DNA of 64,000 bases from Notoacmeibacter ruber (GTDB taxonomy: Bacteria > Pseudomonadota > Alphaproteobacteria > Rhizobiales > Rhizobiaceae): contig NZ_RCWN01000001.1 in the NCBI RefSeq assembly GCF_003668555.1, positions 2,393,501-2,457,500 on the forward strand, written 5' to 3'. The position numbers and the translations under genes were made by a program. Under the pieces are notes generated by a model. It saw only the letters and a list, made by a program, of their open reading frames with translations. It did no database searches and was not told where the DNA came from. Positions 7,134-15,714 of the stretch are shown piece after piece; the first letter of the stretch is position 1, and each line of letters starts with the position of its first letter.

Positions 7134-10100
7134 GGCGATCCTTCAAGGACTGAAGTTTCGCGAAGGGTGAATCGGGATCGACCTTCTGCGGGCGCGCCTC
7201 ATACCGTTTCGGTTTTCCGCCACCATCCTTTTTGGCTGGCCGGTTGCCCTTGCCACCAGGTCCGCGGTTCTGCTGGGGCTTGCGATTGGGACGCCCCTGC
7301 CCGCCGGCGCCACGGCCCTGCCGTGGGCCGCCGCGTGAACCGCGATCGTTTCGAGCGGGACGCCAGATGGTAATCGTCTTTTCTTCGTCAGGCGTTTCGG
7401 CCTTCGCGCCGCCATCACCCAGTTCGTCGGTGGTGATACCGGACGTCACGCCCGATCCCTGCGTCGCGGCCATGACAGCGTGCGGATCGCTCTTCGGGGG
7501 ATGCTCGCGAATATAAGCCGACATGTGAGCTGCCGCATGAGCGCTGCACAATGTCTCATTCAACTCGCCGACATGTTCCTGCTCGTCGCGCTGCGCTTTG
7601 TCATCATCGACATCAGCGACCGACGCCGGCGATAGCGGCTTCTTGACCGCATACCGATCCGCTTCGGCGAGACCTGAACCCGGAACCTCTCCCATCACCT
7701 GATCGAGAACGGCGTGAGGGTCATGCTGCGCTTTGCCACCCTTCTTCTTGTGAGGAACGTTCACCTGGGCGGCCGCGTGCGCATGCGAAAGCGTTTCGTT
7801 CACCTCTCCCGCGTGTCTGGCTTCTTCCTCGCGCGCATTTTCCGTATCGGCGATGGAAGGCGACGTCGCCTTGGCCGACCAGGCTGCCGCCTCTTTGGCA
7901 GCGGCCGCAGCCGATTCTCCGGGCGAGGCAGCCTCGGCAGCCGCGGTGACCCGTTCGGCCATCACATCGGCTTCGGGCCGGCTCTCGCCGCGATAACCGA
8001 GGCCCTTCAAAATTTCTTCCATGTCTTCGGCGGTCGCACCAAGAATGCTCATCATGGCAGGCGTGACAAAGAAGGCGCGTCCGTCGAGCGCACCGTCGGG
8101 CGGCGCGCCGTCGCTCGTCTTCCAGGAAAGAGCGGGACGGATAAGGTCGGCCAGCCGCTCCAGAATATCGACACGCACGGCTCTTTGACCCAGAACGCGG
8201 AACCCGCCCAGCCGGTAGAAATCCTCGCGCCAGGACGGATCGAGCGGGAACGACGTACGCCCCTGCATCAGCGCGGCGACCACATCGCCCTCACCCGGTT
8301 CCCCGCGCGCATCGTTCGCCACCTGCCAGAGCGTGGTGAGCAGGCCGGCCGGAGCCGGCTTCAGCAAGGCCGGAACAAAAATGTGATAGGCGCCGAAGCG
8401 CACACCGAGCTTTCGGAGACCGGCGCGCGCGTCCTGATCGAGACCGCGCACATCCTCGGCCACCTTGCGGCGGTCGATAACGCCGAGAGCTTCATAGAGC
8501 TGGTAGGCCAGCCCTTTCGCCATGCCTTCGAGGCCTTCGCCATTCTTGAGGTCGAGCAATTGCTTGAGCTGCAACTCGATCAGATGGCGCACATAACGCT
8601 CGGCCCGCGCCTGCACCTTGTCGCGCATCGGACCGGTCAACTGCTCATCTGCGAGGATAACGATACGTGGAGCGAGCACATCTTCGCCACTGGTGAGCGT
8701 CGCGACGGGATCTCCAACCCAGCGCATGACGCCATCCGAACCGACGGCCAGATCGTTGTTCGGCGCGGTGGAGAAATGCTCCGCCCGCTTCTCGAACTCT
8801 GCCGCCAGCGCCTTTTCCGCAGCGCTGCGAATGGCCTTGGCCTCTTCTCCCTCAGCCGCGCGATCAGCCGTAAAACGGAATCCGTTCAACGTACCGATCG
8901 TGTGACCCTCCACCGTTACCTCTCCGGCAGAGCCGATTTCCGCTTCCAGCATGGCATTCTCTCTCAGCCGCCTCATCAGAACGCTTGTCCTGCGGTCAAC
9001 GAAGCGTTTCGTCAACCGCTCGTGCAGCGCATCACTCAATCGATCCTCGATACGCCGGGTTTCATCCTGCCAGTGAACCGGGTCTCGAAGCCAGCCCAAA
9101 CGATGTGAAACATACGTCCATGTCCTTATCTGGGCGATTCGTGCGGACAGTGTATCGATATCGCCATCGGTCCGGTCCGCCCGCCGGACCTGGCCGGACA
9201 TGTAATCTTCATCCACATGACCGTTCACCGCCAGATCCCGAAAGAGCTGGCCGATAATGTCGGCATGCTGCGCCGGCGCAATGCGTCGATAATCGGGCAG
9301 CGCGCAGCAATCCCACAGTAGAGAGACCTTGTTCCGCCCCACGGCCAGCTTGCGTATGTCCTCATCCTTGGAAAGGAAGGCCAGCGCCTGTGCATCGGTT
9401 GCCGGCAGGGCGCGTGTCAGCCCCTCCATATCCATGATGGCCTCAAGGGAGCCCATGAGGGACTTCACCGAGGAAAAATCGAACGTGCGGCTGCGCCATT
9501 GCAATGTCCGGACGGGCGCAAATTCATGGCCCTCGATCCGCTTGACGACCTCCTCGTCAAACGGCTCCTGCAGCCCCGTGACCCCGAACGTGCCATCATT
9601 CTGATAGCGCCCGGCCCGGCCCGCAATCTGCGCCAGTTCCGCCGGATTGAGCGCCCGGTGCTGAAATCCGTCGAACTTCCAGCTTTGCGCAAATGCCACA
9701 TGATCGACATCGAGATTGAGGCCCATGCCGATCGCATCGGTGGCGACGAGATAGTCCACATCGCCATTCTGGTAGAGCGCGACCTGAGCATTGCGCGTTC
9801 TTGGCGATAGGGCGCCCAGCACAACGGCCGCGCCGCCCCGCTGCCGGCGGATCAGTTCGGCGATGCCGTAAACCTGATCGGCGGAAAAGGCGACGACCGC
9901 CGAGCGGCGCGGCAAGCGCGTGATCTTTTTGGAGCCCGCATAGGCAAGATGCGACAGGCGTGGACGGGTGGTGATCGTAATACCCGGCAGAAGCCGGGAC
10001 AAAATGCCGGACATCGTCGCAGCACCGAGCAACAGCGTCTCGTCCCGTCCGCGCAGATGCAGGATTCGGTCCGAGAAAACATGGCCACGCTCCAGATCTC

Positions 10101-10434
10101 CGGCAAGTTGAACCTCGTCGATCGCGACGAAGGAAACGTCTGTCTGGCGCGGCAGGGCCTCGACCGTGCATACACTGTAGCGCGCACCCTGTGGTGCGAT
10201 CTTCTCTTCACCGGTGACAAGGGCGACGTTGGCTGCGCCGACCCGTTCGCAAACCCGGCCATACACTTCCCGCGCCAGAAGCCGAAGAGGCAGCCCGATC
10301 ATGCCGGAGGGATGGGAAACCATCCGATCGATGGCCAGATGCGTCTTGCCCGTATTGGTCGGCCCGAGAATGGCGGTAACGCCCGAGCCGGAAAACGGCG
10401 ACTGGGCCTTCTGCTTTTTCTGCGTGATCCGCAT
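7120..10434 (-). CDS. Large SUV3-like DEAD/DEAH-type RNA helicase with repeat-bearing tail
   Basis: The product is 1104 residues from the ATG at 10434 (AAGG upstream), or 1126 from an ATG at 10500. Walker A is GPTNTGKTHLAID near the N-terminus, motif II is DEVQLAGD, and later motifs include DAIGMGLNLDVDHVAF and QIAGRAGRY. This arrangement fits the mitochondrial/alphaproteobacterial SUV3 helicases (3'-5' RNA unwinding linked to RNA decay). From about residue 850 the sequence loses the conserved fold and becomes Ala/Glu-rich with two copies of a GE(V/L)NETL...AHAAA...DPHAV block. It ends in a highly basic Gly/Arg/Lys tail (GSRGGPRQGRGAGGQGRP) likely to bind RNA. The S4 protein gene overlaps its end. 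The helicase call is secure; the substrate is unknown. Confidence 0.9.
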   Translation of the reverse strand: MRITQKKQKAQSPFSGSGVTAILGPTNTGKTHLAIDRMVSHPSGMIGLPLRLLAREVYGRVCERVGAANVALVTGEEKIAPQGARYSVCTVEALPRQTDVSFVAIDEVQLAGDLERGHVFSDRILHLRGRDETLLLGAATMSGILSRLLPGITITTRPRLSHLAYAGSKKITRLPRRSAVVAFSADQVYGIAELIRRQRGGAAVVLGALSPRTRNAQVALYQNGDVDYLVATDAIGMGLNLDVDHVAFAQSWKFDGFQHRALNPAELAQIAGRAGRYQNDGTFGVTGLQEPFDEEVVKRIEGHEFAPVRTLQWRSRTFDFSSVKSLMGSLEAIMDMEGLTRALPATDAQALAFLSKDEDIRKLAVGRNKVSLLWDCCALPDYRRIAPAQHADIIGQLFRDLAVNGHVDEDYMSGQVRRADRTDGDIDTLSARIAQIRTWTYVSHRLGWLRDPVHWQDETRRIEDRLSDALHERLTKRFVDRRTSVLMRRLRENAMLEAEIGSAGEVTVEGHTIGTLNGFRFTADRAAEGEEAKAIRSAAEKALAAEFEKRAEHFSTAPNNDLAVGSDGVMRWVGDPVATLTSGEDVLAPRIVILADEQLTGPMRDKVQARAERYVRHLIELQLKQLLDLKNGEGLEGMAKGLAYQLYEALGVIDRRKVAEDVRGLDQDARAGLRKLGVRFGAYHIFVPALLKPAPAGLLTTLWQVANDARGEPGEGDVVAALMQGRTSFPLDPSWREDFYRLGGFRVLGQRAVRVDILERLADLIRPALSWKTSDGAPPDGALDGRAFFVTPAMMSILGATAEDMEEILKGLGYRGESRPEADVMAERVTAAAEAASPGESAAAAAKEAAAWSAKATSPSIADTENAREEEARHAGEVNETLSHAHAAAQVNVPHKKKGGKAQHDPHAVLDQVMGEVPGSGLAEADRYAVKKPLSPASVADVDDDKAQRDEQEHVGELNETLCSAHAAAHMSAYIREHPPKSDPHAVMAATQGSGVTSGITTDELGDGGAKAETPDEEKTITIWRPARNDRGSRGGPRQGRGAGGQGRPNRKPQQNRGPGGKGNRPAKKDGGGKPKRYEARPQKVDPDSPFAKLQSLKDRLGDE
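7450..7820 (-). repeat. Two protein-level repeats in the helicase tail
   Basis: Two segments, near residues 875-915 and 950-1000 of the shorter reading, share E-x(4)-[AV]GE[VL]NETL-x(2,3)-AHAAA-x-[VM] followed by a spacer and DPHAV[LM]. The DNA copies have diverged, so this is an old duplication. Confidence 0.7.
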
Positions 10435-10896
10435 AACTGCCTTCGTATTGGCAGGGCGCGTTGCGTCAAGCCCGCGCCGTGCCGTCTCCCACAGGTCCAT
10501 ACATAGCGATCCGAGCGCCGGACGTTAAGGGTCGGAACGGGAATGGAACGAACCATGCCCGAATCGCGAGGATCAACGAATTTCTGGTTTGTTCTCCACC
10601 AGATCAGCCATGGAATCAGAAGAAAGGGACCATATCTGGTTGCGCCGGCTCGTTCTTTTCGCGCTGCCGATCGACAAAAGTTAACGACGAGCCGATCCAG
10701 GCTCACGCGGTCAGGCTTTCGTTAGGAGACCTTAATCGGAGATGAACGCCAGGCCGGACTAATATTTTGATTTTATTAATATTCGGAACACGGTCCGAAC
10801 GAATCGTGCACGAAGGAGAACGGGCCGATTCGCCATTTTTTCCGAGTCGATTCTCTAACAAGACCTAAAGGCCCGAAGGCAGGGAGAAGAAAACAG
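10435..10896. other. Gene-free region between the helicase and phaB
   Basis: No convincing coding frame is present. It contains the helicase upstream region. Around 10762-10784 there is an A/T-rich tract with two AATATT words, followed by TTCGGA-acacgg-TCCGAA (about 10784-10801), an imperfect dyad. GGAAC words occur near 10537, 10549 and 10786, but none has a CGTT or CATT box at the right distance. Function unknown. Confidence 0.35.
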
Positions 10897-10927
10897 TGAG
10901 GGCACGCCCGAAAAGGACGCGCCCTCA
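10897..10927 (-). terminator. Terminator after phaB
   Basis: TGAGGGC (10897-10903) and GCCCTCA (10921-10927) form the outer stem, with further GC pairs inside. On the minus strand the hairpin is followed by TGTTTTCTTC. It lies 26 bp past the phaB stop. Confidence 0.75.
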
Positions 10928-10953
10928 ATCATTTTTCCGGAAATAAGGTTCAA

Positions 10954-11682
10954 TCAGTGCAGATACTGCCCGCCATTCGCGGAGACCGTCGAGCCGGTGA
11001 TGAAGGCGGCTTCATCGGACGTCAGAAAGAGGACGCAGCGGGCGATTTCTTCCGGCTCGCCGAGACGACCGACGGGAATCTGCGGCAGAATCGTTTCGTT
11101 CATGACTTTTTCCGGGATGGTGCTCATCATCTCGGTATTGATGTAGCCAGGGCATATCGCGTTCACCGTGATGCCTTTCCGCGCTCCTTCCTGCGCGAGA
11201 GCCTTGGTGAACCCGATATCGCCGGCTTTTGCCGCGGAATAGTTCGCCTGGGCGAACTGGCCCTTCTGGCCGTTGACGGAAGAAATATTGACGATCCGGC
11301 CAAACCCGCGCTCGCGCATGCCCTCCCAGACATTGCGCGTCATGTTGAAAAGCCCGGTCAGATTGGTGCCGATGACCGAATTCCAGTGCTCCGATGACAT
11401 CTTGTGAAAGGGGGCGTCGCGGGTAATGCCCGCATTGTTCACCAGAATCTCCACCGGCCCGCCAAGCTCCTCCTCCACCTTGGCGATTCCGTCCTTGCAT
11501 GCGTCAAACGATGCGACATCCCATTTATAGGTCTTGATACCGGTTTCGTCGGTAAAGGCGGCGGCCTTTTCGTCATTGCCCGCATAGGTGGCGGCGACCG
11601 TGTGGCCAGCCTCCTTGAGCGCTTTGGAGATCGCAGCGCCAATACCGCGGCTACCTCCCGTCACGATTGCTACACGTCCCAT
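10954..11682 (-). CDS. phaB: Acetoacetyl-CoA reductase (NADPH) PhaB
   Basis: The 242-residue classical SDR reduces acetoacetyl-CoA to (R)-3-hydroxybutyryl-CoA, the monomer for polyhydroxybutyrate. The cofactor motif TGGSRGIG is at the N-terminus, NNAG is in the middle, and the catalytic Ser-Tyr-Lys set lies in NISSVNGQKG and NYSAAKAG. The substrate-specific segment GQFAQANYSAAK and the ending GSTVSANGGQYLH are typical of PhaB, not FabG. A good Shine-Dalgarno (GGGAGGAGAG) precedes the ATG. In most rhizobia phaB follows phaA directly; here a membrane-protein gene and about 120 bp of non-coding DNA come between, so phaB may have its own promoter. Confidence 0.94.
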   Translation of the reverse strand: MGRVAIVTGGSRGIGAAISKALKEAGHTVAATYAGNDEKAAAFTDETGIKTYKWDVASFDACKDGIAKVEEELGGPVEILVNNAGITRDAPFHKMSSEHWNSVIGTNLTGLFNMTRNVWEGMRERGFGRIVNISSVNGQKGQFAQANYSAAKAGDIGFTKALAQEGARKGITVNAICPGYINTEMMSTIPEKVMNETILPQIPVGRLGEPEEIARCVLFLTSDEAAFITGSTVSANGGQYLH

Positions 11683-11802
11683 TGCTCTCCTCCCAATTCA
11701 CGGACCCATATCCGTGCTCTCCCCTAAAATTTGTAGGACAGGGGGACTTCAACGCAAGTCCTTAATTCAACTTAGTTTTTGCCGCAGTGCAGCACGGTTG
11801 AG

Positions 11803-12573
11803 TCAGGACCGTGCTCGCACTGGGACCGTCATAATTGTTTGGGCGAAGGAGAGAACCAGCCCCACAATTCCAAAACTGGCGACAAGAATGAGCCAACTTG
11901 CGGAGGATGATCGGAATGTGAATTGCTCGACGACAACGTAGCTAATTATTGGCAACGCAAAGACAAAGCCCACCAAAGCGCGCCACCAATTCGTTTCTGC
12001 GATAGGGAAATAGACCGGTTTTCGACCGCGGTTGGCCAAATGGAATATCAAAGTGACGATGCTAAGCGATACAAAAATAAACCAGCCACCCGATATCGCC
12101 CCAATAATTGGAAAAATGAGTGTATCGGCAGATCCATTTAGTCGACTGCGTTGCGATTCGAGAACGGCGTTGGCCATAGTGTATCCAACGAGGCTTATTG
12201 AAATCGCTATAATAAGAACGATTTCCCTGCCAAGCCTGACGGCTCGTTTCGTCCGTGCGAAGGCGGGACCAAAGGATAAGGCCATAGCAAGAAGCAACCC
12301 CAGCGTCAAATCGAATAGGCCCGCATCCAAGCGTTCGTATCGACCGCCTTCCATAGCCTCCCGCCGCTCATACCAACTTTCGAAAAAGACCTTTCGTTCT
12401 GGACCGGATGTCGGCGGGGCCTCCCTGGCAAGAGCTTTCAGATCGCTCGTAGAGAGCCCTGGCGCCAATTCTGGCAAGGTCGTGGAATAAACAATCTCCG
12501 TAATGCCGACCAATACGAGAAGAACGCTCGCGATCCGGATGAAAAAGCGCAACGGTTTAGCCTTTCCGGCCAT
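11803..12573 (-). CDS. Unidentified membrane protein between phaA and phaB
   Basis: This gene encodes 256 residues from the ATG at 12573. The open frame reaches 12678, but that would start inside phaA and run through the phaA hairpin; TTG and GTG codons just upstream are also possible. Four or more hydrophobic segments are visible: IRIASVLLVLVGITEIVYST near the N-terminus, DLTLGLLLAMALSFGPAFA, LIIAISISLVGYTMANAV, ISGGWFIFVSLSIVTLIF and further ones to the end. A 50-residue Glu/Arg-rich loop after the first segment probably faces the periplasm. I recognise no family. Base composition is lower in GC than its neighbours: two 60-base lines I counted have 30 and 25 G+C. It may be an inserted gene. 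Confidence 0.6.
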   Translation of the reverse strand: MAGKAKPLRFFIRIASVLLVLVGITEIVYSTTLPELAPGLSTSDLKALAREAPPTSGPERKVFFESWYERREAMEGGRYERLDAGLFDLTLGLLLAMALSFGPAFARTKRAVRLGREIVLIIAISISLVGYTMANAVLESQRSRLNGSADTLIFPIIGAISGGWFIFVSLSIVTLIFHLANRGRKPVYFPIAETNWWRALVGFVFALPIISYVVVEQFTFRSSSASWLILVASFGIVGLVLSFAQTIMTVPVRARS

Positions 12574-12608
12574 CTTGCTAAGCGACACGGACAATTGATC
12601 GACGCGAC

Positions 12609-12643
12609 AAGCCCGACCATCCCAAGATTGGATAGACGGGCTT
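12609..12643 (-). terminator. Hairpin after phaA
   Basis: AAGCCCG (12609-12615) and CGGGCTT (12637-12643) enclose a second inner stem, ATCC/GGAT. It lies just past the phaA stop. The T run on the minus strand is poor, so termination may be partial. Confidence 0.55.
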
Positions 12644-12656
12644 GCCAAAAGGTGGA

Positions 12657-13838
12657 TCAGTTCATGCTTTCGACGCACATGGCAACGCCCATGCCCCCAC
12701 CAATGCAGAGCGTGGCGAGGCCCTTCTTGGCGCCGCTGCGCTGCATTTCGAACATGAGCGTGTTGAAGATGCGAGCGCCGGATGCGCCGATCGGATGACC
12801 GATGGCGATCGCACCGCCATTGACGTTCACGATATCCGGGTTCCAGCCCATATCCTTGTTCACGGCACAGGCCTGGGCGGCAAAGGCTTCGTTGGCTTCA
12901 ACGATATCCAGATCGTCGACCTTCCAGCCGGCTTTTTCGAGCGCCTTGCGCGACGCCGGAATCGGCCCTGTCCCCATGATCTGCGGATCGACACCGGCCG
13001 TCGCCCAGGAGACGATCCGTGCCATCGGCGTGATACCGCGCTTGGAGGCCTCCTCCTCGGTCATGAGAACGACCGCCGCCGCGCCATCATTGATGCCCGA
13101 TGCGTTGGCGGCGGTTACCGTACCTTCCTTGTTGAAGGCCGGGCGCAGCTTGCCGACGCCTTCCTTGGTAACGCCATGCTTGATGTATTCATCGTCCTCG
13201 ACGACCGTGTCGCCCTTACGGCCCTTGACTGTGAAGGGGACGATCTCGTCCTTGAACTTGCCGCCTTTCTGAGCCGCCTCGGCCTTGTTCTGCGAGGCCA
13301 CGGCGAATTCGTCCTGCACGTCGCGCGAAAGCTGCCATTTCTCGGCAACGTTCTCGGCGGTGTTGCCCATATGATAGTTGTAGAACGCGTCCATCAGGCC
13401 GTCGCGGAGCATGGTATCGACCATCTTCAGGTCACCCATCTTCACACCGTTGCGAAGGTGAGCGGCATGCGGCGCCATGCTCATGCTTTCCTGACCACCG
13501 GCCACGATGATTTTGGCGTCGCCCGTCGCGATCTGCTGCATGCCGATGGCGATCGTGCGAAGTCCTGAGCCGCAAAGCTGATTGAGACCCCAGGCCGTGG
13601 TCTCCTGCGGGCAGCCTGCGTTGATCGCGGCCTGGCGAGCCGGGTTCTGACCCTGCCCGGCCGTGAGGATCTGGCCCATAATCACCTCGTCGACATCGTT
13701 CGGGTCGACGCCGGCGCGCTCGAGTGCGGCCTTGATTGCTGCCGCGCCCAGATCATGCGCGGGGACGTTTGCAAATACGCCGTTGAAGGCACCTACGGGC
13801 GTGCGCGCGGCACTGGCGATAACGATCGACTGGCTCAT
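12657..13838 (-). CDS. phaA: Acetyl-CoA C-acetyltransferase (beta-ketothiolase) PhaA
   Basis: The 393-residue thiolase condenses two acetyl-CoA to acetoacetyl-CoA. The nucleophile is Cys89 in LNQLCGSGLR. The other catalytic residues are in GHPIGASGARI (His) and CIGGGMGVAM (Cys) near the C-terminus. NEAFAAQA and the GGQESMSMAPH loop are typical of the biosynthetic PHB thiolases. Length and start match the family; an AAGAAAGG stretch lies upstream. It is divergent from phaR, with the 290-bp space between them holding TGCA-rich repeats. With phaB it supplies (R)-3-hydroxybutyryl-CoA; the polymer synthase phaC is not in this window. Confidence 0.96.
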   Translation of the reverse strand: MSQSIVIASAARTPVGAFNGVFANVPAHDLGAAAIKAALERAGVDPNDVDEVIMGQILTAGQGQNPARQAAINAGCPQETTAWGLNQLCGSGLRTIAIGMQQIATGDAKIIVAGGQESMSMAPHAAHLRNGVKMGDLKMVDTMLRDGLMDAFYNYHMGNTAENVAEKWQLSRDVQDEFAVASQNKAEAAQKGGKFKDEIVPFTVKGRKGDTVVEDDEYIKHGVTKEGVGKLRPAFNKEGTVTAANASGINDGAAAVVLMTEEEASKRGITPMARIVSWATAGVDPQIMGTGPIPASRKALEKAGWKVDDLDIVEANEAFAAQACAVNKDMGWNPDIVNVNGGAIAIGHPIGASGARIFNTLMFEMQRSGAKKGLATLCIGGGMGVAMCVESMN

Positions 13839-14055
13839 CGGTTCTTAACCTTTCTTCCAAAGACTTAAATGGCGGACCGGCTGCGGTGAAAGCGCTCCTC
13901 CCGGGGCGTGCGCCGACCCTTATAACTCCTCCCGAAAGTGCATTTCGCACCTGCGTTATGGGCTACAATTGCGATGGAGCGGGCTTTTGGCAAGTCCGAC
14001 GATTCCAATACGCATCTGCACAATACGCTTGGCATTGCACAATTCCCATGCCTAT

Positions 14056-14088
14056 TGTTGCAGCATGTTGCAAAGCGCTGCAGCAGCG
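14056..14088. promoter_or_regulatory. TGCA-rich repeats, candidate PhaR operator
   Basis: TTGCA (14058-14062) and TGCAA (14069-14073) form a dyad with a 6-nt spacer, followed at once by CTGCAGCAG (14078-14086). PhaR-type repressors are known to bind TGC/GCA-rich sites and to control their own gene. The position 40-70 bp before phaR fits autoregulation; the assignment is inference. Confidence 0.4.
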
Positions 14089-14128
14089 ACATCCATGAAT
14101 AGAGAATCGTCACAGAGGGAGGTTTGGA

Positions 14129-14728
14129 ATGGCAGACAAGGGTGGCACCATTGTCATAAAGAAATACGCCAACCGACGACTGTATAATACCGGTACCAGC
14201 ACCTACGTGACCCTCGAAGACCTTTCGAACATGGTCAAACGCGACGAGGATTTCGTCGTTCAGGACGCCAAGTCCGGTGATGACATCACCCATTCGGTTC
14301 TGACCCAGATCATTTTCGAACTGGAGAACCAGACCGGCAATGCCATGCTGCCGATTCCGTTCCTGCGCCAGCTCATCGCGTATTATGGCGATCAGATGCA
14401 GATGTTCGTGCCTTCCTATCTCGAACAGTCGATGAAAGCCTTTCAGGGCCGCCAGGAACAGCTTCGCGAAGAATTTGCCAGCGCCGTTGGCGATCCGGTC
14501 CAGATGATGACCGTCGGGCAGAAGGCGATGGAAGAGCAGGCGCGCCGCAACATGGAAATGTTCACAAAGGCGATGGCCATGTTCAACCCGTTTGCAGCCG
14601 GGCCGGCTGCGGGGCTCGATGCAATGACGAAGGGCGAGGACGAAGCGCGGTCCGGCGACGATCTCTCGGAGATGAAGCGCCAGATTGCGGCCATGCAGGA
14701 AAAACTCGACAAGCTCGGCAGCAGTTGA
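14129..14728 (+). CDS. phaR: Polyhydroxyalkanoate synthesis repressor PhaR
   Basis: The 199-residue protein has the PHB/PHA accumulation regulator DNA-binding domain at the N-terminus (IKKYANRRLYNTGTSTYVTL, about residues 10-29, then DFVVQDAKSGDDIT). The PHB-accumulation domain follows (LTQIIFELENQ, then LPIPFLRQLIAYYGDQMQ). PhaR binds PHB granules and represses phasin and PHA genes when polymer is absent. The C-terminal half is helical with a Met/Ala-rich stretch (AMAMFNPFAAGPAAG), then a short coiled coil (EMKRQIAAMQEKLDKL). GGGAGG lies 7 nt before the ATG. It is divergent from phaA, the usual alphaproteobacterial arrangement. Confidence 0.95.
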   Translation: MADKGGTIVIKKYANRRLYNTGTSTYVTLEDLSNMVKRDEDFVVQDAKSGDDITHSVLTQIIFELENQTGNAMLPIPFLRQLIAYYGDQMQMFVPSYLEQSMKAFQGRQEQLREEFASAVGDPVQMMTVGQKAMEEQARRNMEMFTKAMAMFNPFAAGPAAGLDAMTKGEDEARSGDDLSEMKRQIAAMQEKLDKLGSS

Positions 14729-14793
14729 GCAATTCGAGGCTCTATAGCAAGGCGCCTTTTCCTGGCCACCGACCGACCGAAAAGTTGCTTTTT

Positions 14794-14818
14794 GGAACAC
14801 CTGCGCCATGCATTCGTT
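14794..14818 (+). promoter_or_regulatory. EcfG-type promoter of the SDR-isomerase operon
   Basis: GGAAC (14794-14798), a 16-nt spacer and CGTT (14815-14818) match the alphaproteobacterial general-stress promoter exactly. The first in-frame ATG is only 18 nt past the -10, so the leader is very short or the second ATG at 14869 is used. Confidence 0.7.
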
Positions 14819-14835
14819 CGGGGTAAAAGCTGGCA

Positions 14836-15714
14836 ATGCCAGTCGAACTCCAGACGAAAGATGCCTCGATGGATATCCCTCCCCAGACCCAGGATCGCAT
14901 GCCAGGCAGCGAGCAGAAGCTGACGCCGGCAGCGGTCCACATCACCGATGATTACAAAGGAAGCGGCAAGCTCGATGGCAAGGTCGCGGTCATTAGTGGT
15001 GGCGACAGTGGCATCGGACGGGCCGTGGCGCTGCATTTCGCCCGTGAAGGCGCAAAGATAGCCATCCTCTATCTTGAAGAGACCGAGGACGCCGAAGAAG
15101 CCCGGAAGCTCGTCGAGGACGAGGGCGCGGAGGTGCTTCTCTTCAAGGGTGACCTTGGCGAGAGCGGAACGGCCAGCGAAGCGGTGAAAGCCGTCATGGA
15201 CCGCTTCGGCGCGATCGATATCGTGGTCAATAATGCAGGCATCCAGATCGCCGCGGACAGTCTGACGGAGATTTCGGACGAGGAATGGCTCCGTCACTTC
15301 AACAGCAACGTCCATTCGATGTTCTACCTGAGCCGTGCCGCTCTGCCGCATTTGAAAGAAGGCGCGCGGATCATCAACACGACCTCCATCAATGCTTTCA
15401 AGGGACACGATGAACTCGTCGCCTATACGACGACCAAGGGCGCGCAGCTTGGCTTCACAAGAGCGCTCGCCAATCAGCTCGGAAGCAAGGGCCTCCTCGT
15501 CAACGAAGTCGCGCCCGGGCCGATCTGGACCCCGATTCAGCCCGCGACCTTCGGCGGCGACACGGTCGCCGACCTCGGCAATGACACGCTTCTCGGCCGC
15601 ATCGGACAACCGTCTGAAGTCGCTCCTGCCTTTGTCTATCTGGCCAGCGCGGACGGTTCCTATGTGACCGGCCAAACCATCCATGTGAATGGCGGGCTGA
15701 TCGTTGGCGGCTGA
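14836..15714 (+). CDS. SDR family oxidoreductase, probable stress-induced (YghA/GsiB-like)
   Basis: The 292-residue short-chain dehydrogenase has a long N-terminal lead (QDRMPGSEQKLTPAAVHITD) before the Rossmann motif SGGDSGIGRAVA. That layout is typical of the YghA/YhxC group often tied to general stress responses. NNAGIQ, the catalytic Ser in NTTSINAFKG and YTTTKGAQ (Tyr and Lys) complete the active site; APGPIWTPIQPATF is the usual substrate-loop signature. Substrate unknown. An EcfG-type promoter lies directly upstream. The ATG at 14836 would leave almost no leader; the ATG at 14869 is an alternative that loses 11 residues. The stop overlaps the start of the next gene by 11 bp, so the two are co-translated. 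Confidence 0.85.
   Translation: MPVELQTKDASMDIPPQTQDRMPGSEQKLTPAAVHITDDYKGSGKLDGKVAVISGGDSGIGRAVALHFAREGAKIAILYLEETEDAEEARKLVEDEGAEVLLFKGDLGESGTASEAVKAVMDRFGAIDIVVNNAGIQIAADSLTEISDEEWLRHFNSNVHSMFYLSRAALPHLKEGARIINTTSINAFKGHDELVAYTTTKGAQLGFTRALANQLGSKGLLVNEVAPGPIWTPIQPATFGGDTVADLGNDTLLGRIGQPSEVAPAFVYLASADGSYVTGQTIHVNGGLIVGG

Noticed and set aside
10537..10820. EcfG promoters at GGAAC words near 10537, 10549 and 10786
   Set aside because: None has CGTT or CATT at 16-17 nt, and no gene starts at a suitable place downstream on that strand.
12573..12678. Start of the interposed membrane protein at 12678
   Set aside because: It would begin inside phaA and include the phaA hairpin; the ATG at 12573 leaves a normal membrane-protein N-terminus.
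13865..14836. 323-residue minus-strand open frame
   Set aside because: Antisense to phaR and the phaA-phaR regulatory region; it would run through the promoters of both.
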